This document shows positions 18,843-27,946 of a DNA stretch of 52,266 nt, piece after piece; positions within the stretch are counted from its first letter, which is position 1; each line of letters opens with the position of its first letter. A program made the translations under genes and the position numbers. Below the pieces are notes generated by a model that was given only the letters and a program-made list of their open reading frames with translations, did no database searches and had not been told where the DNA came from. The DNA is from Xanthomonas codiaei. Its GTDB lineage: Bacteria; Pseudomonadota; Gammaproteobacteria; Xanthomonadales; Xanthomonadaceae. The stretch lies in assembly GCF_002939785.1 (NCBI RefSeq), contig NZ_MDEC01000033.1, positions 1 to 52,266 on the forward strand, given 5' to 3'.

Positions 18843-18900
18843 ACTCCCATCGGGCCGGCATCGCCGCGCCCGTCCCGAACATCCCTGTCAGGAGCGTTAA

Positions 18901-20013
<1,113 letters not shown>

Positions 20014-20081
20014 CCGAATGGCCAGGAGCGGCGCGCGGCCGCTTCCGCGCACGTGGTACCCGAGACTCCGGGAGGGGCGTA

Positions 20082-20657
20082 ATGACGACTGTGTCGATTC
20101 ATCCTTCGGTAGATGGTGGTGTTGCGCAAGGCGGTGCAGAGAACTTTCAGGGGGGAACCCTGGAGTGCCACTGCGCCACGGACAAGGTGACGGTGGAAGT
20201 GGGTGCGCAGACTGCGCACAACCATGCATGCGGTTGCAGTAAATGCTGGAAACCCGAGGGCGCGACCTTTTCGGTGATCGCGGTGGCGCCGCGGGACAAG
20301 GTCAAGGTGACCGCGCACGAAGAAAAGCTGAAGATCGTCGACGAAAGCGCGGCGATCCAGCGCCATGCCTGCACCGGTTGCGGTGTGCACCTGTTTGGCC
20401 GCATCGAGAACAAGGAGCATGCGTTCTACGGGCTGGATTTCGTGCACACCGAGTTGTCCAGGCAGCAGGGGTGGTCGGCGCCGGGCTTTGCGGCCTTCGT
20501 CTCGTCCATCATCGAAACCGGCACGCCGCCGGAGCAGATGGATGGGGTGCGCGCACGTTTGACCGAGTTGGGCTTGCCGCCCTACGACTGCCTGTCGCCG
20601 GCGTTGATGGATGCCTTGTCGGCCCACGTGGCACGCAGGAAGGGTTTGCTGCATTGA
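20082..20657 (+). CDS. gfa: S-(hydroxymethyl)glutathione synthase (glutathione-dependent formaldehyde-activating enzyme)
   Basis: Gfa is a zinc protein reported to speed or channel the condensation of formaldehyde with glutathione. The 191-residue product has the family's cysteine clusters: CHC near residue 30, CGCSKC near residue 51, and CTGCG near residue 97, with the substrate segment [17 protein letters not shown] (shown by GRIEN and LDFVH) in between. A strong GGGAGGGG site precedes the start. It sits between frmA and frmB, matching the order of the three pathway steps except that condensation comes first chemically. Confidence 0.93.
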   Translation: MTTVSIHPSVDGGVAQGGAENFQGGTLECHCATDKVTVEVGAQTAHNHACGCSKCWKPEGATFSVIAVAPRDKVKVTAHEEKLKIVDESAAIQRHACTGCGVHLFGRIENKEHAFYGLDFVHTELSRQQGWSAPGFAAFVSSIIETGTPPEQMDGVRARLTELGLPPYDCLSPALMDALSAHVARRKGLLH

Positions 20658-20716
20658 TGGTCCAACCCTGCGGCCGGCGATCCGGCTGCAGGGTCTTCTC
20701 TTCGTAAGGAATCTTC

Positions 20717-21547
20717 ATGGAACGTATCGAACATCGCGCCTGTTCCGGCGGCTGGCAGGATGTATATCGGCATCAGTCGCAGAGCCTGGGGTGCAGCATG
20801 CAGGTTGGCGTCTACCTGCCGCCGCAGGCGGCCGATGGCCCATTGTCGGTGCTGTACTGGCTCAGCGGTTTGACCTGCACCGAACAGAATTTCATCAGCA
20901 AGGCGGGCGCGCAGCGCTATGCCGCCGAGCACGGCGTGATCCTGGTGGCGCCGGATACCAGCCCGCGCGGCGACGATGTGGCCGATGCGGAAGGCTACGA
21001 CATCGGCAAGGGCGCCGGCTTCTACGTCGATGCCACGCAGCAGCCGTGGGCGGCGCACTACCGCATGTACGACTACGTGGTGAATGAATTGCCGGCGCTG
21101 ATCGAGGCCCATTTCGCCACCACCGGTGCGCGCGCCATCAGCGGTCATTCGATGGGCGGACATGGCGCCTTGACCATCGCATTGAAGAACCCTGGGCGCT
21201 ATCGCAGCGTGTCGGCGTTTTCGCCGATCGTGGCGCCGAGCCAGGTGCCCTGGGGCGAAAAAGCGTTTGCGCAGTATCTGGGCGAGGATCGCGACAGCTG
21301 GAAGGCGTATGACGCCACCGCATTGATCGCACAGGCGCAGGAGCGCTTGCCGCTGTTGATCGATCAGGGTGACGCAGATGAGTTTCTTGAGACTCAGCTG
21401 AAAACCGCGCTATTTGAAGAAGCGGCCAGGGCTGCGGGTTATCCGGTGACAGTACGGCTACAGCCTGGTTACGACCACAGCTATTACTTCATCTCAAGCT
21501 TTATCGGCGAGCATATTGCGCATCATGCTGCGGTGTTGCGTGGTTGA
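20717..21547 (+). CDS. frmB: S-formylglutathione hydrolase
   Basis: This serine esterase hydrolyses S-formylglutathione to formate and glutathione, the last step of formaldehyde removal. The 276-residue product is an alpha/beta hydrolase with nucleophile Ser145 in GHSMGG, an Asp in LIDQGDADEFL, and the catalytic His in GYDHSYYF. The motif WLSGLTCTEQNFI near residue 50 is typical of the esterase D family. It ends the frm operon. The 700-nt spacer that follows carries repeats rather than a clear terminator. Confidence 0.95.
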   Translation: MERIEHRACSGGWQDVYRHQSQSLGCSMQVGVYLPPQAADGPLSVLYWLSGLTCTEQNFISKAGAQRYAAEHGVILVAPDTSPRGDDVADAEGYDIGKGAGFYVDATQQPWAAHYRMYDYVVNELPALIEAHFATTGARAISGHSMGGHGALTIALKNPGRYRSVSAFSPIVAPSQVPWGEKAFAQYLGEDRDSWKAYDATALIAQAQERLPLLIDQGDADEFLETQLKTALFEEAARAAGYPVTVRLQPGYDHSYYFISSFIGEHIAHHAAVLRG

Positions 21548-21674
21548 TTGTTCCGTTGCGTGCCTAGCTGCTGGTTGAGTGAGTGGTGAGCATGTGCGAT
21601 GGAGCGGCGCACGATAGTGTGTGTGGCGTTGCTGCGTGGTGTGGTCTGCTGCCACGAATAAAGCGGCGACCTGG

Positions 21675-21808
21675 TTTTTCTTCTTCCCTCTGGGGAAGGT
21701 GCCCGACAGGGGCGGGCGAGCTGCTGGCGGAGCCTCGTGCAGTCTGAAAGTGACGATGGTTTCGCCTCGTATCCTCACCCAAGCCCCTCTCTCAGCGGAA
21801 GAGGGGCA
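21675..21808. repeat. Xanthomonad-type palindromic intergenic repeat
   Basis: A CCCTCTGGGG...GTGCCCGACAGGGGCGG half and a CCTCACCCAAGCCCCTCTC half face each other around a central CTGAAAGTGACGATGG segment. The distal part forms a perfect 8-bp stem, GCCCCTCT (21783-21790) with AGAGGGGC (21800-21807). Similar CCCTCTCCC/GGGAGAGGG repeats are widespread between Xanthomonas genes, from general knowledge. Confidence 0.5.
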
Positions 21809-21964
21809 GCATTCTTGCGCTCGAGCGTTCGCATTGAACGCCGTCATGCGCGATGGCACTGGCCTGCATTGCAGCGTGCGTGTACCGCACGCATGCTGCG
21901 TGTCCATGCCACTACCTGACTCGCAGCTACGGCAACGTGATGCAGCGCCTTGCGCGCGTGTCCT

Positions 21965-22105
21965 GGAGCAGCTAACAAAACGACTGCTCCCACCGCCAGG
22001 CGGGCGCGGCCGGTGCTCGGTGCGGCATGTACCACACCTACACTGCGGTTCCTCCGCGCCGCCCGCACCCACCTGACGACCGCTCGCAACGTGTTGTCAG
22101 CCACA
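21965..22105 (+). repeat. Copy B of the about 140-bp dispersed repeat
   Basis: It starts GGAGCAGCTAACAAAACGAC and ends with an inverted counterpart, AACGTGTTGTCAGCC. The core has CCGCCAGGCGGGCGCGGCCG, GTGCTCGG, CACTGCGGTTCCTCCGCGCC and CACCTGACGACCGCTCG, in the same order as copy C with few changes. It lies between frmB and the ArsR-like gene. Confidence 0.85.
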
Positions 22106-22214
22106 GTTGGTCGAGCAACTATCGCGTCCAGACGATGCCGGCCGCCTGTCTGATACCGCCAGCCAGGCTCCGTCGCTGAAGCAGCGCGATCCTGCAAAAA
22201 GTCGTCTGCAATGC

Positions 22215-22243
22215 TTGACATGGCTGCACCTGTCAGATATTTC
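22215..22243 (+). promoter_or_regulatory. Promoter of the ArsR-like operon
   Basis: A consensus -35 TTGACA lies at 22215-22220. A -10-like TATTTC (22238-22243, 17-nt spacer), or overlapping GATATT (22236-22241), follows. Transcription would begin at about 22249-22251, on top of the likely ATG at 22250, so the mRNA may be leaderless. Confidence 0.55.
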
Positions 22244-22249
22244 TTACGC

Positions 22250-22579
22250 ATGAAAAGTGGGGAGGCAACAGCAGGAGATCGACTGCTGGAGATTCTTTCG
22301 GCGCTCGATAATCCGCATCGGCTGAGGATCATCGCGGCGCTGGAAACCGGTGGGCGTAACTACATCAGCAGCCTGGCGCGCGTAGTGGGGATCAGCCGTC
22401 CGCTATTGCATCTGCATCTGAACAAGCTCGAGGCCGCAGGTCTGGTGACCAGCCAACTCGAGGTATCGCACGACGGGAAGGCGCTCAACTACTTCGAGGT
22501 CAGCGCTTTCCGATTGGAACTTTCACCTTCGGTCATTGCGGACGCAGCGATCTCGCTGACCGACAAGACGGAAAAATAG
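22250..22579 (+). CDS. Winged-helix transcriptional regulator, ArsR-like
   Basis: A protein of about 109 residues with an ArsR-type winged helix: NPHRLRIIAALETGG, then the recognition helix region LARVVGISRPLLHLHLNKLEAAGLV (shown by ISRPLLHLHLNKL), and a short wing. No ArsR metal-binding cysteine motif is present, so the signal is not a typical metal. The ATG at 22250 is preferred; 22211 is in frame but lies within the promoter. It leads a tight cluster with three small membrane-protein genes (9-nt gap to the next). Regulation of its own cluster is likely but inferred. Confidence 0.8.
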   Translation: MKSGEATAGDRLLEILSALDNPHRLRIIAALETGGRNYISSLARVVGISRPLLHLHLNKLEAAGLVTSQLEVSHDGKALNYFEVSAFRLELSPSVIADAAISLTDKTEK

Positions 22580-22588
22580 GAGACGGCC

Positions 22589-22804
22589 TTGTCGGAGCAC
22601 TTGTATCTTTTGACGATCTGCCTGCCACTGGGCACGGTCTTGTTGATCTTCGGCATGCGTTATCTTGCGGTGATCCGCCAGGCCAAGGCGCAGCTCGATC
22701 ACGACCAGGCCTACCGCGAACTGGCCGAAAAAACGCAGACCGCATTGAACGACATGCGTATTCGCCTCGACGGCATCGAGAAAATACTCAAGGATGTCGA
22801 ATGA
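22589..22804 (+). CDS. Small single-span membrane protein with coiled coil
   Basis: A 71-residue protein of unknown function. One hydrophobic helix (about residues 6-28, LLTICLPLGTVLLIFGM) is followed by a charged, helical tail with heptad-like pattern (AYRELAEKTQTALNDMRIRL) that could form a coiled coil. It starts at TTG with AGGAG just upstream. It overlaps the next gene by 4 nt (ATGA) and follows the ArsR-like regulator by 9 nt, so the three are co-transcribed. Confidence 0.75.
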   Translation: MSEHLYLLTICLPLGTVLLIFGMRYLAVIRQAKAQLDHDQAYRELAEKTQTALNDMRIRLDGIEKILKDVE

Positions 22805-23262
22805 TGGCGCCGGAGATCGCTGCCAGCGGCGCTGCAGAGTCCAGCGCACTGGGGAGCACTGCAGGCGAGGTGCCGCTCTGGCGGCTCTATGGCCTGCGCG
22901 CCGGCTATCTGCTGCTTGCGGTCGGCCTGGGTGTGCAGGTCTGGCCGGGCATCGTGCTGCGGCACGACAGCTGGGAACTGATGGAGGGCGTGGTGCAGTG
23001 CATGCTGGGAGCGATGGGCGTGCTGGCCCTGCTCGGGCTTGCCCATCCGTTGAAAATGCTGCCGTTGCTGCTGTTCGAGATTGCATGGAAGCTGATCTGG
23101 CTCGGGATGGTCGCCGCACCTCGGCTACTGCACGACCGGATGGACGCCGGCACCTGGTCCACGCTGTCCGCCTGCCTGCTGGTCGTGGTGTTTCCGATCG
23201 TCATTCCATGGCGCTACGTCGTTTCGATGTTCATCCGCGTGCCCGGCGACCGCTGGCGGTGA
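22801..23262 (+). CDS. Conserved inner-membrane protein of unknown function
   Basis: A 153-residue protein with about four predicted membrane helices (LYGLRAGYLLLAVGLGV, CMLGAMGVLALLGLA, LPLLLFEIAWKLIWLGMV, LSACLLVVVFPIVI). No motif is recognised. Start overlaps the stop of the small coiled-coil protein gene, which implies translational coupling. It is 44 nt before a DUF4386 gene. The three membrane proteins with a leading ArsR-like regulator look like one functional cassette. Confidence 0.75.
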   Translation: MMAPEIAASGAAESSALGSTAGEVPLWRLYGLRAGYLLLAVGLGVQVWPGIVLRHDSWELMEGVVQCMLGAMGVLALLGLAHPLKMLPLLLFEIAWKLIWLGMVAAPRLLHDRMDAGTWSTLSACLLVVVFPIVIPWRYVVSMFIRVPGDRWR

Positions 23263-23306
23263 CTGCGCGCTGGCCTGGCTCACAACTTGGAAAGACGGAT
23301 CACTCC

Positions 23307-24023
23307 ATGGCGTACGACATTCAAGCTCGCCCGCAGTTCTATGCGCGCCTCGCTGGCGCGCTGTATCTGGCCGTCATCGTTCTGGGCGGTCTGGCAGAGG
23401 GCTATGTGGCGAACGCCTTGATTGTGCCCGGCGATGCTCACGCCACGATCCACGCCATCGTCCAGCATGCGCAGTTGTGGACGTTGGGGCTGGCTGCAAA
23501 TCTGCTGGTGCCGCTGATCGCGCTGGTGCAATTATGGATCGAATACATGCTGCTGCGGCCTGCGGGAAAAGGCTTGGCGCTGCTGTTTGTCCTTTTGAAT
23601 CTCGCATCGCTTGCGGTGGAAGCCGTGAGCAAGGTGTTCCAGCTGATGGTGCTGCCACTGGCTTCCGGCGGCGTGTCTGCGGCCGAAGCGAAGCATGCTT
23701 CTTCGCTCGCTGCACTGGCGTTGCTCGGCCATGACATCGGCTTCAATATCGCGCTGCTCTTCTTCGGCGCTGCCTGCTTGGTCAGCGGCACGCTGATCTG
23801 GCGATCGCGCTATTTGCCCAGGTTCGTCGGCGGATTGATGCTGTTGGCTGGACTCAGCTATCTGGTGGCCTCGTTCAGCGAGCTGCTGGCGCCTGCCTTC
23901 GCCAAGCTGATCAATCCCGGCATCTTGTTGCCGGTGCTGGTGGGCGAGACGACGTTTTGCCTGTGGCTGTTGATTCGCGGTGTCGATCGGCAGCAGTGGG
24001 ACGTCAGGGCCGCCGCGATGTAG
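23307..24023 (+). CDS. DUF4386 family membrane protein
   Basis: This 238-residue protein has about six or seven membrane helices and resembles the DUF4386 family, whose members begin with a short charged stretch followed by ARLAGALYLAVIVLGGLAEGYV-like helix (seen at residues 13-34) and contain a RPAGKGLALLFVLLNLA segment. Function is unknown; members often occur with small regulators in stress or antibiotic-related loci. The ATG at 23307 is chosen because homology begins at once; the frame is open far upstream but overlaps the preceding gene. A copy of the dispersed repeat lies between its stop and the convergent MocR gene. Confidence 0.75.
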   Translation: MAYDIQARPQFYARLAGALYLAVIVLGGLAEGYVANALIVPGDAHATIHAIVQHAQLWTLGLAANLLVPLIALVQLWIEYMLLRPAGKGLALLFVLLNLASLAVEAVSKVFQLMVLPLASGGVSAAEAKHASSLAALALLGHDIGFNIALLFFGAACLVSGTLIWRSRYLPRFVGGLMLLAGLSYLVASFSELLAPAFAKLINPGILLPVLVGETTFCLWLLIRGVDRQQWDVRAAAM

Positions 24024-24058
24024 AGGTATCGACCAGTGATGACGTCATTGCCAATTTT

Positions 24059-24202
24059 AGAGCAGCTAGCAAAACTACTGCGCGGCCGCCAGGCGGGCGC
24101 GGTCGGTGCTCGGAATCGGCATGTACCACTCGTACACTGCGGTTCCTCCGCGCCGTCCGCACCCACCTGACGACCGCTCGCTACGTTTTGTTAGCCGCTC
24201 TT
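24059..24202 (+). repeat. Copy C of the about 140-bp dispersed repeat (best inverted ends)
   Basis: The left end AGAGCAGCTAGCAAAAC and the right end GTTTTGTTAGCCGCTCT are near-perfect inverted repeats. Between them lie GCCGCCAGGCGGGCGCGG, GGAATCGGCATGTACCACTC, GTACACTGCGGTTCCTCC and CACCTGACGACCGCTCG. It fills the gap between the convergent DUF4386 and MocR genes. Confidence 0.88.
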
Positions 24203-24223
24203 GAGGTGGATGCCGATAACAAG

Positions 24224-25645
24224 CTAACGCACCACCTGTACGGCAAGCTTGGCCAATCGACGCAACGCGCGTTCCAGCATGTCGCTCCACGGCTGGCCAC
24301 AGGTCAGGCGGAGATGATCAACGTAGTCGCCACGGCTGGAATACAGATGGCCTGGGGAGGTGCCGATACCTTCGGCCAGTGCGGCTTCGAACAAGGCTTG
24401 TCCATTGCCACCATCGGGCAATTGCAGCCACAGCGAGAGTCCGCCGGCCGGGTCGCCCACCCGCGTGCCCTCGGGCCAATGGCGCATGATCGCATCGCGC
24501 AGGCGTTGGCCGTTGTCGGCCAGGGTACGGCGTAGCTTGCGCAGATGCCGTTCCAGATCGTGTTGCGCCAGATAATCGGCCAGGGCCAATTGCGGCAGGC
24601 TGGCGCTGCCGACGGTGGAGAAGTATTTGGCGCGCACCAGGGCGTCGGTCCAGTCGCCGCCGAGCAACCAACCCACGCGCAGGCCGGGCGATAGTACCTT
24701 GGAGAACGAGCCGCAGGTGATCACGTTGGCATGCGTGTCGAAGTGACGCAGTGGGCGTGGTCGCTGGCCCGACCAATCCAGTTCGCCGTAGATATCGTCT
24801 TCGATCACCACGGTGCCGTGACGCGCGCAGCTATCCAGTAGCGTGCGTTTGGCACTGTCGGGCGTGAGGCTGCCATTGGGATTGTTGAAGTTGGGCACCA
24901 ACACGGCGGCTCGCACCGGCGTGCGTTGCAGCAGCGCGTCCAGGCGCGCCACATCGATGCCATGGCCGGCGCGGTTGGGAACTTCCAGCACCTTGAGCCG
25001 TAACGCGGCCACCGCCTGCAGGATGCCGTGGTAGGTGGGCGTTTCCACCAGCACCACATCGCCCGGTGCGGCAAGCGTGCGCAGTGCCAGGCTGATGGCT
25101 TCCATCGCCCCGGCGGTGATCACGACTTCTTCCGATGGCACGGTGGTTGCGCAGTGTGCGTAACGTTGTGCGATCTGCCGGCGCAGGGCGAGGTGACCTT
25201 GTGGCGGTGCGTAGTCCAGTGCGGCGGTGCGTTGGCGGCGCAACTGACGCGACAGGGCGGCAGCCACCTGTGCAGCCGGCAATAGCGCCGGCGCGGGAGT
25301 GGCGGTGTGCAACGGCACCAGGTCGTTGCGCGCCAGGGTGTCGAGTACACGCTGCAAGGCCGGGCTGTCGACCATGCCGGGTTTGCGCCGACGCGTGGCG
25401 GGAGCCGATACAGGCGGTGCAGAGGCGGTGGCGCGCACGAAGTATCCGGAGCGCGGCCGCGCCTGCACGCGTCCTTCGCGCTCCAGCTGCAGGTAGGCCT
25501 GCACTGCCGTCGTGGTGCTGATGCCGTGATTGGCGGCCAGTTGCCGGATCGAGGGCAGGCGCTCGCCGGCACGCAGGGTGCCCGCTTCGATCTGCTGTCG
25601 CAGCTGCATGGCCAGCGATTCGTACAGAAGCATGTGGCGGTGCAT
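24224..25645 (-). CDS. MocR-type regulator (GntR DNA-binding domain fused to aminotransferase-like domain)
   Basis: A 473-residue protein with a GntR winged helix at about residues 5-75 (LPSIRQLAANHGISTTTAVQ) joined by a linker to a fold-type I aminotransferase domain. The pyridoxal phosphate lysine is in CGSFSKVLSPGLRVGW near residue 305; NFNNPNG and DDIYGELDW are other cofactor-site segments. Such regulators sense PLP or amino-acid adducts and control transport or vitamin B6-linked genes. It is divergent from phzF-eamA with about 116 nt between, so those genes are its likely targets. Start may be M1 or the internal M5 (25633). Confidence 0.88.
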   Translation of the reverse strand: MHRHMLLYESLAMQLRQQIEAGTLRAGERLPSIRQLAANHGISTTTAVQAYLQLEREGRVQARPRSGYFVRATASAPPVSAPATRRRKPGMVDSPALQRVLDTLARNDLVPLHTATPAPALLPAAQVAAALSRQLRRQRTAALDYAPPQGHLALRRQIAQRYAHCATTVPSEEVVITAGAMEAISLALRTLAAPGDVVLVETPTYHGILQAVAALRLKVLEVPNRAGHGIDVARLDALLQRTPVRAAVLVPNFNNPNGSLTPDSAKRTLLDSCARHGTVVIEDDIYGELDWSGQRPRPLRHFDTHANVITCGSFSKVLSPGLRVGWLLGGDWTDALVRAKYFSTVGSASLPQLALADYLAQHDLERHLRKLRRTLADNGQRLRDAIMRHWPEGTRVGDPAGGLSLWLQLPDGGNGQALFEAALAEGIGTSPGHLYSSRGDYVDHLRLTCGQPWSDMLERALRRLAKLAVQVVR

Positions 25646-25761
25646 TCCATCTGTATTGGTCGATTTGCAGCGTATCTGAATCTGTCATGGTCGTGTGGCG
25701 CATTGCAGACTGGCTGTGCCCGGCGGGTGCGCCAGGTGTGTTCTTTTCTGCGAGGTTGGCC
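25646..25761. promoter_or_regulatory. Divergent regulatory region with direct repeats
   Basis: ATCTGTAT (25649-25656) and ATCTGAAT (25674-25681) form direct repeats 25 bp apart, close to the mocR start. MocR proteins often bind direct repeats. GAGG at 25752-25755 serves the phzF start. Confidence 0.4.
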
Positions 25762-26553
25762 GTGCTGCTTTCTGTGTTCATCGTCGATGCGTTCACCACG
25801 GTACGCTTCAAGGGCAATCCTGCGGCTGTCGTGCCGCTGCAGGAATGGTTGCCGGAATCGCTGATGCAGGCGATTGCCAGCGAGCACAATCTGTCGGAGA
25901 CCGCATTTTTCGTGCGCGACGAAAGCGGGGTCTTCGACATTCGCTGGTTTTCTCCGCGCAAGGAAGTCGGCTTCTGTGGGCATGCGACCCTGGCCAGCGC
26001 GTTGGTGATTGCGACGCATCAGGAGGTTGCATTCCCGTTGCGACTGCGTGCGCCGGCCGTTGGCGAGATCGCGGTGACGCGGGTGGCCGAGCAGACCTTC
26101 GAGCTGCGCTTCCCTAATCAGATGCCGGTATTGCTGCCGGTGATGCCGCAAGCCTTGTTGGCGTCGTTGTCGATCGCCCCACAGGCTGTCTATGCAAACG
26201 CGCAGGCGTATATCGCCGTCTACGCGGATGAAAATCAGGTGCGGGAGGTGGTGCCGGACCTGAGCCGGATGCTGGCGCTGGCGCCGCGCGATGTGGCAGT
26301 CACCGCGCCAGGGACCGAGCATGACTTTGTCTCGCGCTACTTCTGGCCGGCCAATGGCGGTAGCGAGGACCCGGTGACCGGGTCGATCCATGCCGCGCTG
26401 GCGCCGCTATGGGCGGGCAGGCTGGGCAAGACGCAGTTGACCGCGCTGCAGGCATCTGCGCGTGGTGGCGAGCTGGCATGCCGCATCGAGCCGCGGCATG
26501 TGCATGTGCGCGGCAGCGCTGTGCAGTATCTGCAGGGAACGATTGCGCTATGA
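25762..26553 (+). CDS. PhzF-family isomerase/epimerase-like protein
   Basis: About 263 residues. The family shares the diaminopimelate-epimerase fold. N-terminal VFIVDAFTTVRFKGNPAAVV and the catalytic Glu46 in NLSETAFF are typical, as are GHATLASA in the middle and GSEDPVTGS near the end. The GTG at 25762 is chosen since the family motif starts four codons later and GAGG is upstream. Its substrate is unknown. It overlaps the following eamA gene by 4 nt and is divergent from a MocR regulator, so the three likely act on one small metabolite. Confidence 0.85.
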   Translation: MLLSVFIVDAFTTVRFKGNPAAVVPLQEWLPESLMQAIASEHNLSETAFFVRDESGVFDIRWFSPRKEVGFCGHATLASALVIATHQEVAFPLRLRAPAVGEIAVTRVAEQTFELRFPNQMPVLLPVMPQALLASLSIAPQAVYANAQAYIAVYADENQVREVVPDLSRMLALAPRDVAVTAPGTEHDFVSRYFWPANGGSEDPVTGSIHAALAPLWAGRLGKTQLTALQASARGGELACRIEPRHVHVRGSAVQYLQGTIAL

Positions 26554-27470
26554 CTATCGCCTTGTCTGTTCGGGCGACATCGGCCGGCACTGCGCGAGGT
26601 GCGATCTGGCAGTTGCTGATTGCAGAGGTGTTGATCGGCTCGGTCGGCGTGTTCGTCCACGAGAGCGGGCAGGATCCGGTGACGGCGGTGTTCTATCGCT
26701 GCCTGTTTGGTGCGTTGTTTCTCACCGTCTGCGGCCTGATCGGTGGGCAGCTGCGCGGGCTGTGGCGTGAGGGTGTGCTCTTGCGCAACGCAGTCGTCAG
26801 TGGCGTCTTGCTGGTGCTGAACTGGGTGGCCTTGTTCGCGGGCATGGCGCGCTCGTCGATCGGCGTGGCGACCATGGTCTATCACGTGTTTCCGTTCGTG
26901 ATGCTGCTACTGGCGGCGCTGCTGCAGGGCGAGCGCACCCGCCGTGTCGACCTGGGCTGGACGGTGCTGGCGTTCGTCGGGGTGGCGTGTTCGGCCGATC
27001 CGGGGCGGCTCTGGCAGGCCGCCGATCGCGGCTACCTGCTGGGCATCGCCCTGACCCTGCTGGCAGCGTTGCTTTGCGGTGCCTCGCTGTTGATGTCGCG
27101 CCGCATCAGCCGTGAGCGGCCGTTGGCGGTGGTGACGGTGCAATGCTGGGTCGGTGCACTGTTGCTGGCCGGGTTTTCCAGCCGCGCCGCGCTGCAGCCG
27201 GGCCTGCACTGGGTCTGGCTAGCGGGCTTGGGCGTGATACACAGCGGTGTGGTGTACGTGCTGTTCTATTCAGCGTACCGGCATCTGCACGTGGCCACGA
27301 TCGCCGTGCTGGCGTTCGTGTATCCGCTGGTGACGCTGCTGCTGGACTATCTGCTGTACGGCCACGCCCTGGTGCCGGTGCAGTGGCTGGGCCTGGTGCT
27401 GATCGTGGTCGGCACGCTGGCGGTCAACCTGAAATGGCGCTGGCGGCGCCGTGCACTGGATCAAGAGTGA
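26550..27470 (+). CDS. EamA/DMT-superfamily exporter
   Basis: A 306-residue membrane protein with ten hydrophobic segments in two repeated EamA halves (first half about residues 15-145, second about 160-295). It resembles drug/metabolite transporters that export amino acids or related compounds. Start overlaps the phzF stop (ATGA), so expression is coupled. With the MocR regulator and PhzF protein upstream, it probably exports a product or toxic intermediate of a PLP-linked amine or amino-acid pathway; this is inferred from context only. Confidence 0.85.
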   Translation: MTIALSVRATSAGTARGAIWQLLIAEVLIGSVGVFVHESGQDPVTAVFYRCLFGALFLTVCGLIGGQLRGLWREGVLLRNAVVSGVLLVLNWVALFAGMARSSIGVATMVYHVFPFVMLLLAALLQGERTRRVDLGWTVLAFVGVACSADPGRLWQAADRGYLLGIALTLLAALLCGASLLMSRRISRERPLAVVTVQCWVGALLLAGFSSRAALQPGLHWVWLAGLGVIHSGVVYVLFYSAYRHLHVATIAVLAFVYPLVTLLLDYLLYGHALVPVQWLGLVLIVVGTLAVNLKWRWRRRALDQE

Positions 27471-27519
27471 GCGCGCCGCCGCGCAGGCAGCGTGGCGGCA
27501 TCGCCTTCATGGTGGTGCG

Positions 27520-27858
27520 TCAACGCACGTCGCGCATTTCCCAATGACCGCCGGCCAGCGCCTGCATGCGCTGCTTGAACAGATCGCCGGGGATGCTGGT
27601 GGTGGCCACCAGGTCCACGCGTAGATCGTGCTGTTTGCCGGTGACCGTGGCGGCCGGGTCGGTGATGCCCAGCGCCGGGTCCACCTCGTCCGGGTCGGCC
27701 TGCAGCTGGCGCCAGCGATCGAACCAGGCCGGGTCGCGCAAGGCCGCCTGCAGCTGCTCGGCGAACGCCTCCGCGCCATTGGCGGTGAAGCTCACCGACG
27801 GTGCGCTGCCGCGGGCGAGCTTGGGGTCGGGCAGGCTGATCGAGTAGCTGACAGGCAT
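27520..27858 (-). CDS. Conserved hypothetical protein, 112 residues
   Basis: A small soluble protein with no recognised domain and no signal peptide. It begins MPVSYSISLPDPKLARG and contains FAEQLQAALRDPAWFDRWR, and ends WEMRDVR. The ATG at 27858 is preferred, with GGAAG upstream, over the extended start at 27897. It lies 88 nt downstream of degV on the same strand and may be co-transcribed. Codon use is like its neighbours. Confidence 0.7.
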   Translation of the reverse strand: MPVSYSISLPDPKLARGSAPSVSFTANGAEAFAEQLQAALRDPAWFDRWRQLQADPDEVDPALGITDPAATVTGKQHDLRVDLVATTSIPGDLFKQRMQALAGGHWEMRDVR

Positions 27859-27946
27859 GGGCGGGCTTCCGTTGAATGACGGCGGCACGTTAGCCAAGAC
27901 GGGGTGAGAACGCCGTCGAGGACGCAGATGCCCGCGCGCCGTTGCG

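Larger units (their letters stand above)
21548..22214. other. Long intergenic region with two repeats
   Basis: No credible gene. It contains a palindromic intergenic repeat at 21675-21808 and a copy of the dispersed 140-bp repeat at 21965-22105, described separately. The remaining parts show no further structure. Confidence 0.6.
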
